Shown: piece after piece, positions 53,042-61,668 of the stretch
Layout: every line of letters starts with the position of its first letter
Position numbering within the stretch: the first letter of the stretch is position 1
Origin: Afipia sp.
GTDB lineage: Bacteria; Pseudomonadota; Alphaproteobacteria; Rhizobiales; Xanthobacteraceae
Length of the DNA stretch: 64,000 nucleotides
Direction: 5' to 3'
Assembly (NCBI GenBank): GCA_017308595.1
Contig: JAFKER010000012.1
Span: 124,001-188,000 of the forward strand
Position numbers and translations under genes: made by a program
Notes under the pieces: generated by a model
Seen by the model: the letters and a program-made list of their open reading frames with translations, nothing else
Databases searched by the model: none
Told to the model about the DNA's origin: nothing

Positions 53042-53524
53042 ATGATGCACGAACAGCTTCCCTCCATTCGCATTGGCGCGAACGATTTCTATCTTCTCAA
53101 GCTCGCTGCCATGCGGGCAGTGGAAGAACGGAACTCGGTCAGCCATTTTCTGGTGTCAGAACTGGAACGCGCGGAGGTTGTCGAATCCGCTGATCCGCTG
53201 CGCTGTGTTCGCCTCGACCACTGGGTGACATTCCGGGCGGACGACGGGCTGCTGCTGGAGAGCCGCATCCCGGTCCTGCCTGAAAATTTCCGCAGCAGTC
53301 ATCTGCATGTCTCGATCCTGTCGCCGCTGGGTGCGGCTTTGATCGGCGTGCCTGTCGGAGCGCGCATGCCTTATCTCGGCATCGATGGTGTCAGCCATGT
53401 CCTCACAGTGGAAAGCCTCGAGCCGCCTCTGGGCGTGATTTCGCTGCAGCAACACCGTGCCATGAGATCCGTCCTGCGCACCGATGACAACGAGCCCGGC
53501 CCGCGCGGCCCGACGGCTGCCTGA
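53042..53524 (+). CDS. Rnk/GreA-like protein 1
   Basis: A 160-residue protein with an N-terminal helical segment (SIRIGANDFYLLKLAAMRAV, SHFLVSELERAEVVES) and a C-terminal GreA/GreB-type FKBP-like domain (VRLDHWVTFRADDGLLLESR, LSPLGAALIGVPVGARMPYL). This is the architecture of Rnk, the regulator of nucleoside diphosphate kinase that binds RNA polymerase. A second, shorter paralog follows 20 bases later. The ATG at 53042 was chosen over GTG at 52997 because of the domain start and a GAGA site. Confidence 0.82.
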   Translation: MMHEQLPSIRIGANDFYLLKLAAMRAVEERNSVSHFLVSELERAEVVESADPLRCVRLDHWVTFRADDGLLLESRIPVLPENFRSSHLHVSILSPLGAALIGVPVGARMPYLGIDGVSHVLTVESLEPPLGVISLQQHRAMRSVLRTDDNEPGPRGPTAA

Positions 53525-53544
53525 AGAACCAAGGGAACCATATC

Positions 53545-53946
53545 ATGAGCTATTTAACTCCTGAACTGCCTCCGATTTCCATCCGCATGTGCGACGCCGA
53601 CCGGCTGCGCAACATCGCCGAAGCTGCGTCGGACAAATATCCGCAGACAACCGAGTTCCTCGCGCGCGAAATCGATCGCGCCGAAATTCTGACCGATGCG
53701 CATTCCCTGCCCGGCCTGGTTACGATGGAATCCGATGTCACCTTCCGCGACGACATTAGTCTACAGGAGCGATGCGTGACGCTGGTTTATCCGGAGGCCG
53801 CCGACGTGGACGCCGGAAAGATTTCGATCCTGACTCCGATCGGCGCGGCCCTGATTGGCCTGTCGATGGGACAGACCATCGAATTCCAGACGCCAGGAGG
53901 ACGCTGGCGGTCGCTGACCGTACTCAAGGTGGATCAGCCTCGCTGA
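53545..53946 (+). CDS. Rnk/GreA-like protein 2
   Basis: A 133-residue protein of the same architecture as its upstream neighbour: PPISIRMCDADRLRNIAEAA, TTEFLAREIDRAEILTDAHS, VTMESDVTFRDDISLQERCV and the C-terminal ILTPIGAALIGLSMGQTIEF. The two genes form an operon and probably arose by tandem duplication. Rnk-like proteins lack the GreA coiled coil that reaches the RNA polymerase active site; they compete for the same secondary channel. The start follows AAGGGAACC. Confidence 0.86.
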   Translation: MSYLTPELPPISIRMCDADRLRNIAEAASDKYPQTTEFLAREIDRAEILTDAHSLPGLVTMESDVTFRDDISLQERCVTLVYPEAADVDAGKISILTPIGAALIGLSMGQTIEFQTPGGRWRSLTVLKVDQPR

Positions 53947-53975
53947 CCAGCAGTTACAAGACGGTTTTGTGAAAA

Positions 53976-54052
53976 TCAGTGTCTCGGTTCGCAAGTCCGT
54001 GCAGTTTCTTCAGGAAGCTCGTTTGCAGACTTGCGAACCGACGCCACACTGA
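53976..54052 (+). repeat. 77-base imperfect inverted repeat / RNA hairpin before homospermidine synthase
   Basis: The left arm is TCAGTGT plus TCGGTTCGCAAGTC (53976-53997). The right arm is GACTTGCGAACCGA plus ACACTGA (54028-54052), including a perfect 14-base pairing with a small asymmetric bulge. The 30-base loop can pair further (TGCA/TGCA, CTTC/GAAG). It lies between the Rnk pair and the homospermidine synthase gene and could be a terminator, an attenuator or a small mobile-element relic. Confidence 0.6.
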
Positions 54053-54228
54053 AATTACGATCTCCAGTGCCCCTTAGAAATCCGAAGTTCGCTGCAAAGT
54101 CCGCTGAAAATGCGGACGAACCTCGGATTCTGCCCACGAGGCGGCAAAGCATCGTTGCCGCCACCCCTGAGTTGCCGTAGTTCTTCGTGCGCGGCAGCTT
54201 TTCTTCCCTGTGATCCGGAGTTCTGATT

Positions 54229-55668
54229 TTGAGCAAATTCCCCGTTTACGCGCGCATCACCGGTCCGATCGTCATGATCGGCTTCGGCTCCATCGGCAAA
54301 GGGACCCTGCCGATGATCGAGCGACATCTCGATTACGACAAGTCGCGCATCACGGTGATCGATCCCAAGGATGAAGGCCGCAAGGCGCATTGCGAGAAGC
54401 ATAATGTGCGCTTCATCCAGCAGGGTGTGACCAAGGACAATTACCGTGAACTTCTGACCCCGCTGCTCACCGAAGGCGGCGGCCAGGGGTTCTGTGTCAA
54501 TCTCTCGGTCGACACCGGCTCCACCGACATCATGGAACTCTGCAACGAACTCGGCGCGCTCTATATCGACACCGTCAACGAACCATGGCTCGGTTTCTAT
54601 TTCGATGCGTCGAAGGGGCCGGAAGCGCGGTCAAACTATGCGCTGCGCGAGAACACGCTGGCGGCGAAAAAGGCCCGTCCCGCGGGCTCGACCACGGCTG
54701 TCTCCTGCTGCGGCGCCAATCCCGGCATGGTCTCGTTCTTTGTGAAGCAGGCCCTCCTGAATGTCGCCTCCGACCTCAAGCTCAACGCGCCGAGGCCGAA
54801 GACCAAGGCCGAGTGGGCCGACCTGATGCGCCAGGCCGGCATCAAGGGCATTCACATCGCCGAACGCGACACCCAGCGATCGAAGAAACCGAAAGAGCCG
54901 GATGTCTTCGTCAATACCTGGTCCGTGGAGGGCTTCCTGTCGGAAGGCGTGCAGCCATCCGAACTCGGCTGGGGCACACACGAAAAGTGGATGCCCGAAA
55001 ACGCGCATACCCACCAAGCCGGATGCGGCGCGGCGATCTACCTGATGCAGCCCGGCGCCGACACGCGGGTGCGCACCTGGTGCCCGACGCGTGGCGCGCA
55101 ATACGGTTTCCTCGTCACCCACAACGAGTCGATCTCGATCTCCGATTATTTCACCGCGCGCGATGCATCGGGCAAGGTGATTTACCGGCCGACCTGCCAC
55201 TATGCCTATCATCCAGCGGATGACGCGGTGCTTTCGCTGCACGAAATGTTCGGCCGCGCCGCCAAAGCGCAGGAGAAGCATCACATCCTCGATGAAAACG
55301 AGATCGTCGACGGTATCGACGAACTCGGCGTGCTGCTCTACGGTCACGACAACAATGCCTATTGGTACGGTTCGCAGCTCTCTATCGAAGAGACACGCAA
55401 ACTCGCGCCTTATCAGAACGCCACCGGCCTGCAGGTAACCTCCGCCGTCCTCGGCGGCATGGTATGGGCGCTGGAAAACCCGAACGAAGGCATCGTCGAA
55501 GCCGACGAAATGGATTTCGACCGGCTGCTGGAAATCCAGGGGCCATATCTCGGGCCGGTGAAGGGCTACTACACGGACTGGACGCCTCTGACCGACCGTC
55601 CGGGCCTGTTTCCAGAAGACATCGACACCACCGATCCCTGGCAGTTCAAGAACGTTCTGGTCCGCTGA
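54229..55668 (+). CDS. hss: homospermidine synthase
   Basis: A 479-residue NAD-dependent enzyme that makes sym-homospermidine from putrescine. It has the Rossmann motif IVMIGFGSIGKGTLPMIERH (about residues 14-33), then VTKDNYRELLTPLLTEGGGQ, DTVNEPWLGFYF and SCCGANPGMVSFFVKQALLN. The C-terminal parts include YHPADDAVLSLHEMFGRAAK and YYTDWTPLTDRPGLFPEDID. The length matches bacterial homospermidine synthases. The start is TTG at 54229, behind a GGAG motif. With the decarboxylase upstream it gives a complete ornithine-to-homospermidine route. Confidence 0.95.
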   Translation: MSKFPVYARITGPIVMIGFGSIGKGTLPMIERHLDYDKSRITVIDPKDEGRKAHCEKHNVRFIQQGVTKDNYRELLTPLLTEGGGQGFCVNLSVDTGSTDIMELCNELGALYIDTVNEPWLGFYFDASKGPEARSNYALRENTLAAKKARPAGSTTAVSCCGANPGMVSFFVKQALLNVASDLKLNAPRPKTKAEWADLMRQAGIKGIHIAERDTQRSKKPKEPDVFVNTWSVEGFLSEGVQPSELGWGTHEKWMPENAHTHQAGCGAAIYLMQPGADTRVRTWCPTRGAQYGFLVTHNESISISDYFTARDASGKVIYRPTCHYAYHPADDAVLSLHEMFGRAAKAQEKHHILDENEIVDGIDELGVLLYGHDNNAYWYGSQLSIEETRKLAPYQNATGLQVTSAVLGGMVWALENPNEGIVEADEMDFDRLLEIQGPYLGPVKGYYTDWTPLTDRPGLFPEDIDTTDPWQFKNVLVR

Positions 55669-55687
55669 TCGGATCAACTGCAAGACC

Positions 55688-55718
55688 AAAAAGGCCAGAC
55701 GTAAGTCTGGCCTTTTTT
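55688..55718 (+). terminator. bidirectional terminator after hss
   Basis: The arms AAAAAGGCCAGAC (55688-55700) and GTCTGGCCTTTTT (55705-55717) enclose GTAA and have an A-run on one side and a T-run on the other. It sits between the convergent hss and 113-residue genes. Confidence 0.9.
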
Positions 55719-55726
55719 ACTTCACA

Positions 55727-56068
55727 TCAATTCCTGATTGGCTCGCCGATCTTTTCCGCAGGCGCAGGCGGCAGCGCGGGCTTGGCGCCGGCCTTCTGCG
55801 CATCGGCATCGGGCCGGGCCGGTTCCGGCGCGGGTGTTGTCGGCCTCGTATCGCCGGGTTTGGATTCCGCTGGTCCATCACCCTTCCCGGCAGGTACCGA
55901 AGGCTGGGACTCAGGCTGTGTCGTCTGAGCGAACTGAATTTGGGAGCGCGATGACAATTGCATCAGCGACAGGCCCGACAGGCCGCCCGCGATCAGAATT
56001 GCAGACAGAATGAAATTCGTTCGATTGGTCCGCTTGTCGTCCTCCGGTTTCATCTCGGCACCCGTCAT
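55727..56068 (-). CDS. hypothetical single-span Pro/Ala-rich protein, 113 aa
   Basis: A small protein with a short cytoplasmic lead (TGAEMKPEDDKRTNRTN), one membrane segment (residues about 19-37, FILSAILIAGGLSGLSLMQL) and a long Pro/Ala/Gly/Glu-rich tail that is probably disordered in the periplasm. No domain is recognised. The ATG at 56068 follows AGAGGA. The long open frame further upstream is a shadow. It is monocistronic. Confidence 0.65.
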   Translation of the reverse strand: MTGAEMKPEDDKRTNRTNFILSAILIAGGLSGLSLMQLSSRSQIQFAQTTQPESQPSVPAGKGDGPAESKPGDTRPTTPAPEPARPDADAQKAGAKPALPPAPAEKIGEPIRN

Positions 56069-56196
56069 TGATGTCCTCTTCACGAGAAACAACGGATGGC
56101 CGTAACGAAGGTTCCGGCACCAGCGAATGTGCGCAATAGCGGACTCAATGAATTGTGAAAGCGAACACGGAACCGATAGACAAAGAACGCGCCGCT

Positions 56197-56913
56197 CTAG
56201 TCCTTGGTGCTGACGTCCCATGTCGCGTGACGCACACCCGGCCGCCTTGCAAGATCGGCTGTGACGGCATCGAGTTCTTTCGCGTTTACCGCCGTGCTGA
56301 CCAGCGTGGCGACAATCTCGACAACATCTTCGGCGCGCTCGATCACATTGACGTCGCTGACGGGATAACTCGCAGCTTCCAGCTTCTCGACAAGGAGATC
56401 GCGCAACGCGTCGATCGCAGCCGCATCCACCGTCAGCCTGATTTCGTAAGTCGCTTCCGACGCCCGCTCGTCCAGCGGACTGCGGTTGATGGCGTTGACC
56501 AGCGGCCGCAACAGCGTGTTTCCCGCCAGCACAAAGGCCGTGAGCGTCACAGCCTGCGCCAGCATATCGGCACCCGCGCAGCATCCGACCGCCGCAGAAC
56601 CCCACAATGTCGCTGCCGTATTCAGGCCGCGAACATTCATACCCTCTTTCATGATGACGCCAGCACCGAGAAAGCCGATGCCCGACACCACATAGGCGAT
56701 CACGCGTACCGCGCCGTCCGCTCCGGCAAGCTGCATGGCCAGATCGACAAAGGCCGCCGCGCTGACCGCAACCAGCACGTTGGTTCGCAGCCCCGCCGTG
56801 CGCAGGCGATACTGCCGTTCGGCCCCGATCAGCGTGCCGAACACAAACGCCGCCGTCAGGCTGACGAGCGTGTCGAGGAAATCGTAGGTCTGGAATGTCG
56901 TCAGAAAGCGCAT
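56197..56913 (-). CDS. MgtC/SapB family membrane protein
   Basis: A 238-residue protein with an N-terminal hydrophobic domain of four to five segments holding the family motif (FVFGTLIGAERQYRLRTAGL, TNVLVAVSAAAFVDLAMQL, ISGIGFLGAGVIMKEG as VVSGIGFLGAGVIMKEGMNV). An ACT-like cytoplasmic domain follows from about residue 150 (EIRLTVDAAAIDALRDLLVE). MgtC proteins affect Mg2+ homeostasis and ATP synthase in pathogens. It starts 69 bases after the stop of the WD40 gene on the same strand, so it may be the last member of the zinc operon. Confidence 0.9.
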   Translation of the reverse strand: MRFLTTFQTYDFLDTLVSLTAAFVFGTLIGAERQYRLRTAGLRTNVLVAVSAAAFVDLAMQLAGADGAVRVIAYVVSGIGFLGAGVIMKEGMNVRGLNTAATLWGSAAVGCCAGADMLAQAVTLTAFVLAGNTLLRPLVNAINRSPLDERASEATYEIRLTVDAAAIDALRDLLVEKLEAASYPVSDVNVIERAEDVVEIVATLVSTAVNAKELDAVTADLARRPGVRHATWDVSTKD

Positions 56914-56981
56914 GACGACTGCTTACCGGGCCAGCGTGGTGGTTTGCAAGCCCGCATCAATTCCACAGCACGCTTCGCGGA

Positions 56982-57998
56982 CTAGAGGGTAAGCAGTCCA
57001 GCGTCGCCGTCCTCGGCTGCGAACGCCAGCAGCGACCCCTTTGCATTCCACGCCAGCGCGGCCACCGGCTCGCCTGCATTTCTGCGCACCAGGATTTCCG
57101 CACCGTCCTCGATCCGCACCATCAGGATGGTGCCGTCGCTGTAGCCAACCGCGAAGACCTCCTCCTTCGGATTGCAGGCAACCACCGTGGCCTTGGCCTG
57201 CAGCGGCGCGAGCATCAAGGGCTCCTTGCCCATCGGCCCGTCCTTGCTGGCGAACGGCCAGAGGATCACGCTGTCCGAGCCCGAAGTGGCAAGGAATTTT
57301 CCACCGGCGCTCCACGACATCGAGCGCACACGCGCGGGATAACCCGTCATCCGCATGTGCCGGGAGTCTGCCAGACGCCAGCCATGCAGCGCGGATTCAT
57401 GCATCGAGGTGACAAGGAAGCGGTTATCGGCGCTGAAAGTCACGCCGAGATGCGAGCCCTTCCACTCGAGAAACTCCGGCTTCGCGCCCATGTTGGGAAA
57501 CCACAGTGTCACGCCATTGTAATGCGCCACGGCAAGCCGTACGCCCTTGGGCGCGAAGGCCAGACCGCCCACTGTCGAGGGAACATCGAGCGACTTCTCA
57601 TCGCCCTTCGGATTGCGGACAAAGGCAGTCTTGCCGGCAGACCATGCGACCGCGCCATCGGCATGAAGCGCGACATTGTCGATCCAGCGGCGTTTGGTGT
57701 CGGTCGCAAGGGTTTCGATAGTCGACTTGGCATCGAGCGACACCAGCTTGCCATCGTCCCCGCCCATGACGACGCGCTTGCCGTCGGAGGTGGAGCACAA
57801 AATGCCGCCGCCATGAATCGCGATGACGGTGGTGTCACCACCTGTTGCCAGCGTGACATTTTCTTCCGTGCCGACGAATGCTGCGACATCGCCGAGGAAA
57901 TGCACCGCGGACGCCGGTCCGTTCAACGCAACCTTGGTCACGCGATCAGTGACGGAAACGATGGAAGCCTCTTCCGGAGGCAGGCCGAACTTCGACAT
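56982..57998 (-). CDS. WD40-repeat protein coupled to the COG0523 GTPase
   Basis: A 338-residue beta-propeller without a signal peptide, so cytoplasmic. Repeats can be seen as GH/WD-like blades: VTDRVTKVALNGPASAVHFL, DVAAFVGTEENVTLATGG, HLGVTFSADNRFLVTSMHES, RVRSMSWSAGGKFLATSGSD and PVAALAWNAKGSLLAFAAED. Seven blades are likely. Its ATG (57998) overlaps the TGA of the GTPase gene (TGATG), so the two are made in a fixed ratio, which suggests direct interaction. A bacterial WD40 protein in a zinc-acquisition operon has no described role that I know of. No enzyme motif is present. Confidence 0.85.
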   Translation of the reverse strand: MSKFGLPPEEASIVSVTDRVTKVALNGPASAVHFLGDVAAFVGTEENVTLATGGDTTVIAIHGGGILCSTSDGKRVVMGGDDGKLVSLDAKSTIETLATDTKRRWIDNVALHADGAVAWSAGKTAFVRNPKGDEKSLDVPSTVGGLAFAPKGVRLAVAHYNGVTLWFPNMGAKPEFLEWKGSHLGVTFSADNRFLVTSMHESALHGWRLADSRHMRMTGYPARVRSMSWSAGGKFLATSGSDSVILWPFASKDGPMGKEPLMLAPLQAKATVVACNPKEEVFAVGYSDGTILMVRIEDGAEILVRRNAGEPVAALAWNAKGSLLAFAAEDGDAGLLTL

Positions 57999-59074
57999 CA
58001 CGCGATGGTCTTCTCAAAGCCCTCGCGGATCGCCTGTTCGGGCAATTCGCGGCCGATGAAAACGACGCGGCTTTCGCGCTTCTCGTCGTTGCGCCATTTC
58101 CGCTGATGGTCGCCCTCCAGCATCATATGCACACCCTGAAATACGTAACGGTCGTCGTCGCCCTTGAAGGAGAGGATGCCTTTGGAGCGCAGGATTTTCT
58201 CACCATCCTTGGCCACCAGTTCCTGCAACCATGGCATGAACTTGGTCGGATCGATCGGCTTCTCGGTGCGCAGCGACAGGGATTGCATATCCTCGTCGTG
58301 ATAGTGCTTCAGGCCATGGCCGTGATCATGTCCATGATGATGATCGTGGCCATGGTGATGATGCTCGTGGGTGCAGTTCTCGTCATGGCAGTGATCGTGG
58401 TCATGATCATGACCGCCGTCTTCGAGAAATTCCGGCTCGATTTCAAGAATTCGGTCGAGATCGAATGCACCGCGCTCCAGCACGTCCGACAGCTTCACCT
58501 GCGCGCGCTCCGTCTTGTGCAGCGTCGCATAAGGGTTGATGGCGCGGATGCGGGCCTCGACCTCGGCCAGTTCGGGCTTGGTCACAAGATCGGTCTTGTT
58601 GAGAACGATCACGTCGGCGAAGGCGATCTGGTTCTTGGCTTCCGGTGCGTCCTTGAGCCGGTCGCTTAGCCATTTTGCATCAGCCACAGTCACCACCGCA
58701 TCAAGCGCGGTCTTCTCGCGCACATCCTCATCGACGAAGAACGTCTGCGCGACAGGCGCCGGGTCAGCGAGACCCGTGGTCTCCAGAATGATGGCGTCGA
58801 ACTTGCCCTTGCGCTTCATCAGGCCATCGATGATGCGCACGAGGTCGCCGCGCACGGTGCAGCAGACGCAACCGTTGTTCATTTCGAACACTTCTTCGTC
58901 CGCGCCGACAATCAGGTCGTTGTCGATGCCGATCTCGCCGAATTCGTTGACGATCACCGCGTATTTCTTGCCGTGGTTTTCGGACAGGATGCGGTTCAGC
59001 AGCGTGGTCTTTCCGGCACCGAGGTAGCCGGTCAGAACGGTCACGGGGATCTTGTTGGCGGCGGCTTCAGACAT
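57998..59074 (-). CDS. COG0523 (CobW/ZNG1-type) metallochaperone GTPase with His-rich linker
   Basis: A 358-residue G3E GTPase. Walker A is [18 protein letters not shown] (about residues 14-31) and the metal site CxCC is in [13 protein letters not shown]. Walker B is [19 protein letters not shown] and the specificity motif is [11 protein letters not shown] His/Asp-rich linker (about 222-265) separates it from the CobW C-terminal domain ([20 protein letters not shown]). ZNG1/ZigA members deliver zinc to client enzymes during starvation. It begins 52 bases after znuA on the same strand and is under the same Zur box by position. Confidence 0.92.
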   Translation of the reverse strand: MSEAAANKIPVTVLTGYLGAGKTTLLNRILSENHGKKYAVIVNEFGEIGIDNDLIVGADEEVFEMNNGCVCCTVRGDLVRIIDGLMKRKGKFDAIILETTGLADPAPVAQTFFVDEDVREKTALDAVVTVADAKWLSDRLKDAPEAKNQIAFADVIVLNKTDLVTKPELAEVEARIRAINPYATLHKTERAQVKLSDVLERGAFDLDRILEIEPEFLEDGGHDHDHDHCHDENCTHEHHHHGHDHHHGHDHGHGLKHYHDEDMQSLSLRTEKPIDPTKFMPWLQELVAKDGEKILRSKGILSFKGDDDRYVFQGVHMMLEGDHQRKWRNDEKRESRVVFIGRELPEQAIREGFEKTIA

Positions 59075-59125
59075 GGAAACTCCAGGCGGATCATAAGCGC
59101 GCCCGGCGGCAGGGTGGCCCCTGCC

Positions 59126-60028
59126 CTAGCTCGACAGCGCGCTGGTCAGGGCCTTTATATTGTGCCGGACCATATCAATGTAAGTGGGGGCAGGCCCCTT
59201 TTCGTTGGTCAGACTGTCCGAATACAGCGTTCCACCGATCTTCGCCCCGGTCTCCGCGGCGATCCGCTGCATCAGGCGCGGATTGGTGACATTTTCCAGG
59301 AAAACAGCAGGAATTTTCTGCTTTTTGATCTGGGTAATGATGGCGGCAATGTCGCGGGCGCTGGGCTCGGATTCGGTCGAAACGCCCTGGGGGGCGATGA
59401 ATTTGATCCCATAGGCCGCGGCGAAATAACCGAAGGCGTCGTGGGTCGAGATCACGCTGCGGCGCTCGGACGGAATTTTCGCCACCGTCTCGCGGATATC
59501 GCGGTCCAGCGCATCAAGTTTGGCGAGATAGGCCGTGGCATTGGCTCTGTAGGTCTCGGCACCCGCCGGATCGGCGGCAATCAAAACATCGCGGATATTG
59601 GTGACGTAGATTTTCGCATTATCGACCGACTGCCAGGCATGCGGATCGGCATCCGCCGGATCGTGGCTGTGGCCATCCTCGATCTTGCGTGCCGTAACGC
59701 CCTTCGTGGCAACCACCGTCACCGCCTTGCTGCCGGATGATTTCACCAACCGTGGCAGCCAGCCTTCGAGGCCGAGGCCGTTGACGATCACGAGCTTTGC
59801 ATCGGCGATCTTTTTCGCGTCCGCCGGTGTCGGCGTGTAGACATGGGTGTCGCTGTTCTGACCGACCAGCGTCGTTACATTGACGCGGTCACCGCCGACG
59901 TTCTTCGCAAAATCGCCAAGGATCGAGAAAGTCGCGACCACATTGAGCGGCGCATTCGTGCTTTGGGCAAAAGCAAAACCGAAAGTGAGCGTTATAGCTG
60001 CTGCAGCGATACCGATGAACCGAAGCAT
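59126..60028 (-). CDS. znuA: zinc/manganese ABC transporter binding protein (ZnuA family)
   Basis: A 300-residue cluster A-I metal-binding protein. It has a signal peptide (MLRFIGIAAAAITLTFGFAF) and the metal-site segments NSDTHVYTPTPADAKKIADA, ADPHAWQSVDNAKIYVTNIR and STHDAFGYFAAAYGIKFIAP. The C-terminal motif is YSDSLTNEKGPAPTYIDMVR. It has only a short His-containing loop (DGHSHDPADADP) instead of the long His-rich loop of enteric ZnuA. The Zur box upstream of the operon argues for zinc rather than manganese. It starts 8 bases after the permease stop. Confidence 0.9.
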   Translation of the reverse strand: MLRFIGIAAAAITLTFGFAFAQSTNAPLNVVATFSILGDFAKNVGGDRVNVTTLVGQNSDTHVYTPTPADAKKIADAKLVIVNGLGLEGWLPRLVKSSGSKAVTVVATKGVTARKIEDGHSHDPADADPHAWQSVDNAKIYVTNIRDVLIAADPAGAETYRANATAYLAKLDALDRDIRETVAKIPSERRSVISTHDAFGYFAAAYGIKFIAPQGVSTESEPSARDIAAIITQIKKQKIPAVFLENVTNPRLMQRIAAETGAKIGGTLYSDSLTNEKGPAPTYIDMVRHNIKALTSALSS

Positions 60029-60036
60029 AGCGTCTC

Positions 60037-60906
60037 TCACGCTTCGAGATGGCGGCCCGGAAAGAGCTGGCGGACCAAACCGCTGACACTTCCGAACAGA
60101 ACCGACACGACATAAAGCGCCGCGCAGACCAGAATGATCGCCGGCCCCGACGGCACCTTGGTATGGAACGACAACAGCAAGCCTGCAAAACCTGACAACG
60201 CTGCGCTGGCGGCTGCAATCCCGATCATGCCGGTGATGTCGCGCGACCAGAACCGCGCGATGCCTGCGGGCAGGATCATCAGGCCCACTGCCAGCAGCGT
60301 GCCGAGCGCATGAAAACCATTGACCAGATTGATGACCACGAGCGCGAGAAACGCCAGATGCGCAGGCGCACCGGCGCGACTCACCGTGCGCAGGAAGACC
60401 GGATCGACACATTCGATCACCAGCGGGCGGTAGATCACCGCCAGCACCAGGAGCGTGATGGTGGCATTGAATGCGATCACCAGCAGCGTCTGATCGTCCA
60501 TTGCCAGAATGTTGCCGAACAGCACATGCAGCAGATCGATGTTTGTGCCCTTGACTGAGACAATGGTCACGCCAAGCGCCAGCGACACCAAATAGAAGGC
60601 CGCCAGCGAAGCGTCCTCCTTCAATTCGGTACTACGCGCCACGAGGCCCGACAGCAGAGCGACCGTAAAACCCGCGATCAACCCGCCGAAGGTCATCGCG
60701 AACAAGTTAAGGCCGGACAGCAGGAAACCGACCGCCGCGCCCGGCAGGATCGCATGCGCCATGGCGTCGCCGACAAGGCTCATTCGGCGCAACATCAGGA
60801 AGACGCCGATCGGCGCGCCGCCGAGCGACAGCGCGATCACGCCCGCCAGAGCACGGCGCATGAACTCGAATTCCGTAAAGGGCGCGATCAACGCATCATA
60901 GATCAT
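60037..60906 (-). CDS. znuB: zinc ABC transporter permease (ZnuB family)
   Basis: A 289-residue ABC-3 permease with about eight to nine membrane segments. Diagnostic stretches are FMRRALAGVIALSLGGAPIG, FLMLRRMSLVGDAMAHAILP (the EAA-like ATPase contact) and GTLLAVGLMILPAGIARFW. The start at 60906 begins MIYDALIAPFTEFEFM; the open frame to 60990 overlaps znuC and is not homologous. It lies 7 bases after the znuC stop, so the two are cotranscribed. Confidence 0.93.
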   Translation of the reverse strand: MIYDALIAPFTEFEFMRRALAGVIALSLGGAPIGVFLMLRRMSLVGDAMAHAILPGAAVGFLLSGLNLFAMTFGGLIAGFTVALLSGLVARSTELKEDASLAAFYLVSLALGVTIVSVKGTNIDLLHVLFGNILAMDDQTLLVIAFNATITLLVLAVIYRPLVIECVDPVFLRTVSRAGAPAHLAFLALVVINLVNGFHALGTLLAVGLMILPAGIARFWSRDITGMIGIAAASAALSGFAGLLLSFHTKVPSGPAIILVCAALYVVSVLFGSVSGLVRQLFPGRHLEA

Positions 60907-60913
60907 GATCGCC

Positions 60914-61666
60914 TCACGCCGCCTGCGATGGCGTGTCGGCGCATGGCGCGGCGCTATCGTCGAAGGCTTCGCACATATGTCGGGCAGCAAGCAGGTTTTC
61001 CGCTGTCAGCACCTCTGCGGTCTTGCCCCATGCCACCTTCGAGCGCGCCAGCAGCAGCGTCTCGGGGAAATTCGCGCGCACCAGCTCCATGTCATGCAGC
61101 GCCGCCAACACCGTGCGCATCTCGTCGTGCCAGCGCCGCACCAGCGCGATCAGGTCCGCCGTGGTCTTCGCATCGATGGCGTTGAACGGCTCGTCGAGTA
61201 CGATCACGCGGGCATCTTGCAGCAGCACGCGGGCGAACAGCATGCGCTGCATCTGCCCGCCGGACAGCGTGCCGATGGGACGATTTTCAAATCCGCTCAA
61301 ACCGACAGCAGCCAGTGCCTCGGTGATCCGTGTCTGCTCCGACTTGCCAAGACCACCAAAAATGCCTCGTCGGCGCCAAAGACCCGCACCGACAAAATCG
61401 TAGACCGAAATCGGAAAGCTGCGGTCGATGTCGGCGGTCTGCGGCAAGTAGGCGATGTCGCGCGCGTTGAGATCGCCGAGTCCGATCACGCCTGCCAGCG
61501 GCTTGAGAATGCCGACAATGCCGCGAAACAGGGTGGACTTGCCCGCACCATTCGGACCGACCACCGCCACCAGTGAACCGGGCACCACCTCGCCGCTGAG
61601 ATGATGCACGGCGGGGTGCCGGTCATAGCCGAGGGTGACGTCGCGGAATGTCAGTTGCGCGGACAT
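60914..61666 (-). CDS. znuC: zinc ABC transporter ATP-binding protein (ZnuC family)
   Basis: A 250-residue ABC ATPase. Walker A is AVVGPNGAGKSTLFRGIVG (about residues 35-53), the signature motif is GTLSGGQMQRMLFARVLLQD, Walker B is VIVLDEPFNAIDAKTTADL, and the H-loop is AALHDMELVRANF. It energises uptake through the permease encoded next. The ATG at 61666 lies 3 bases after the stop of the His-rich gene, behind GATGAGGTGAGC; a GTG at 61672 would overlap that gene. Confidence 0.93.
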   Translation of the reverse strand: MSAQLTFRDVTLGYDRHPAVHHLSGEVVPGSLVAVVGPNGAGKSTLFRGIVGILKPLAGVIGLGDLNARDIAYLPQTADIDRSFPISVYDFVGAGLWRRRGIFGGLGKSEQTRITEALAAVGLSGFENRPIGTLSGGQMQRMLFARVLLQDARVIVLDEPFNAIDAKTTADLIALVRRWHDEMRTVLAALHDMELVRANFPETLLLARSKVAWGKTAEVLTAENLLAARHMCEAFDDSAAPCADTPSQAA

Positions 61667-61668
61667 GC

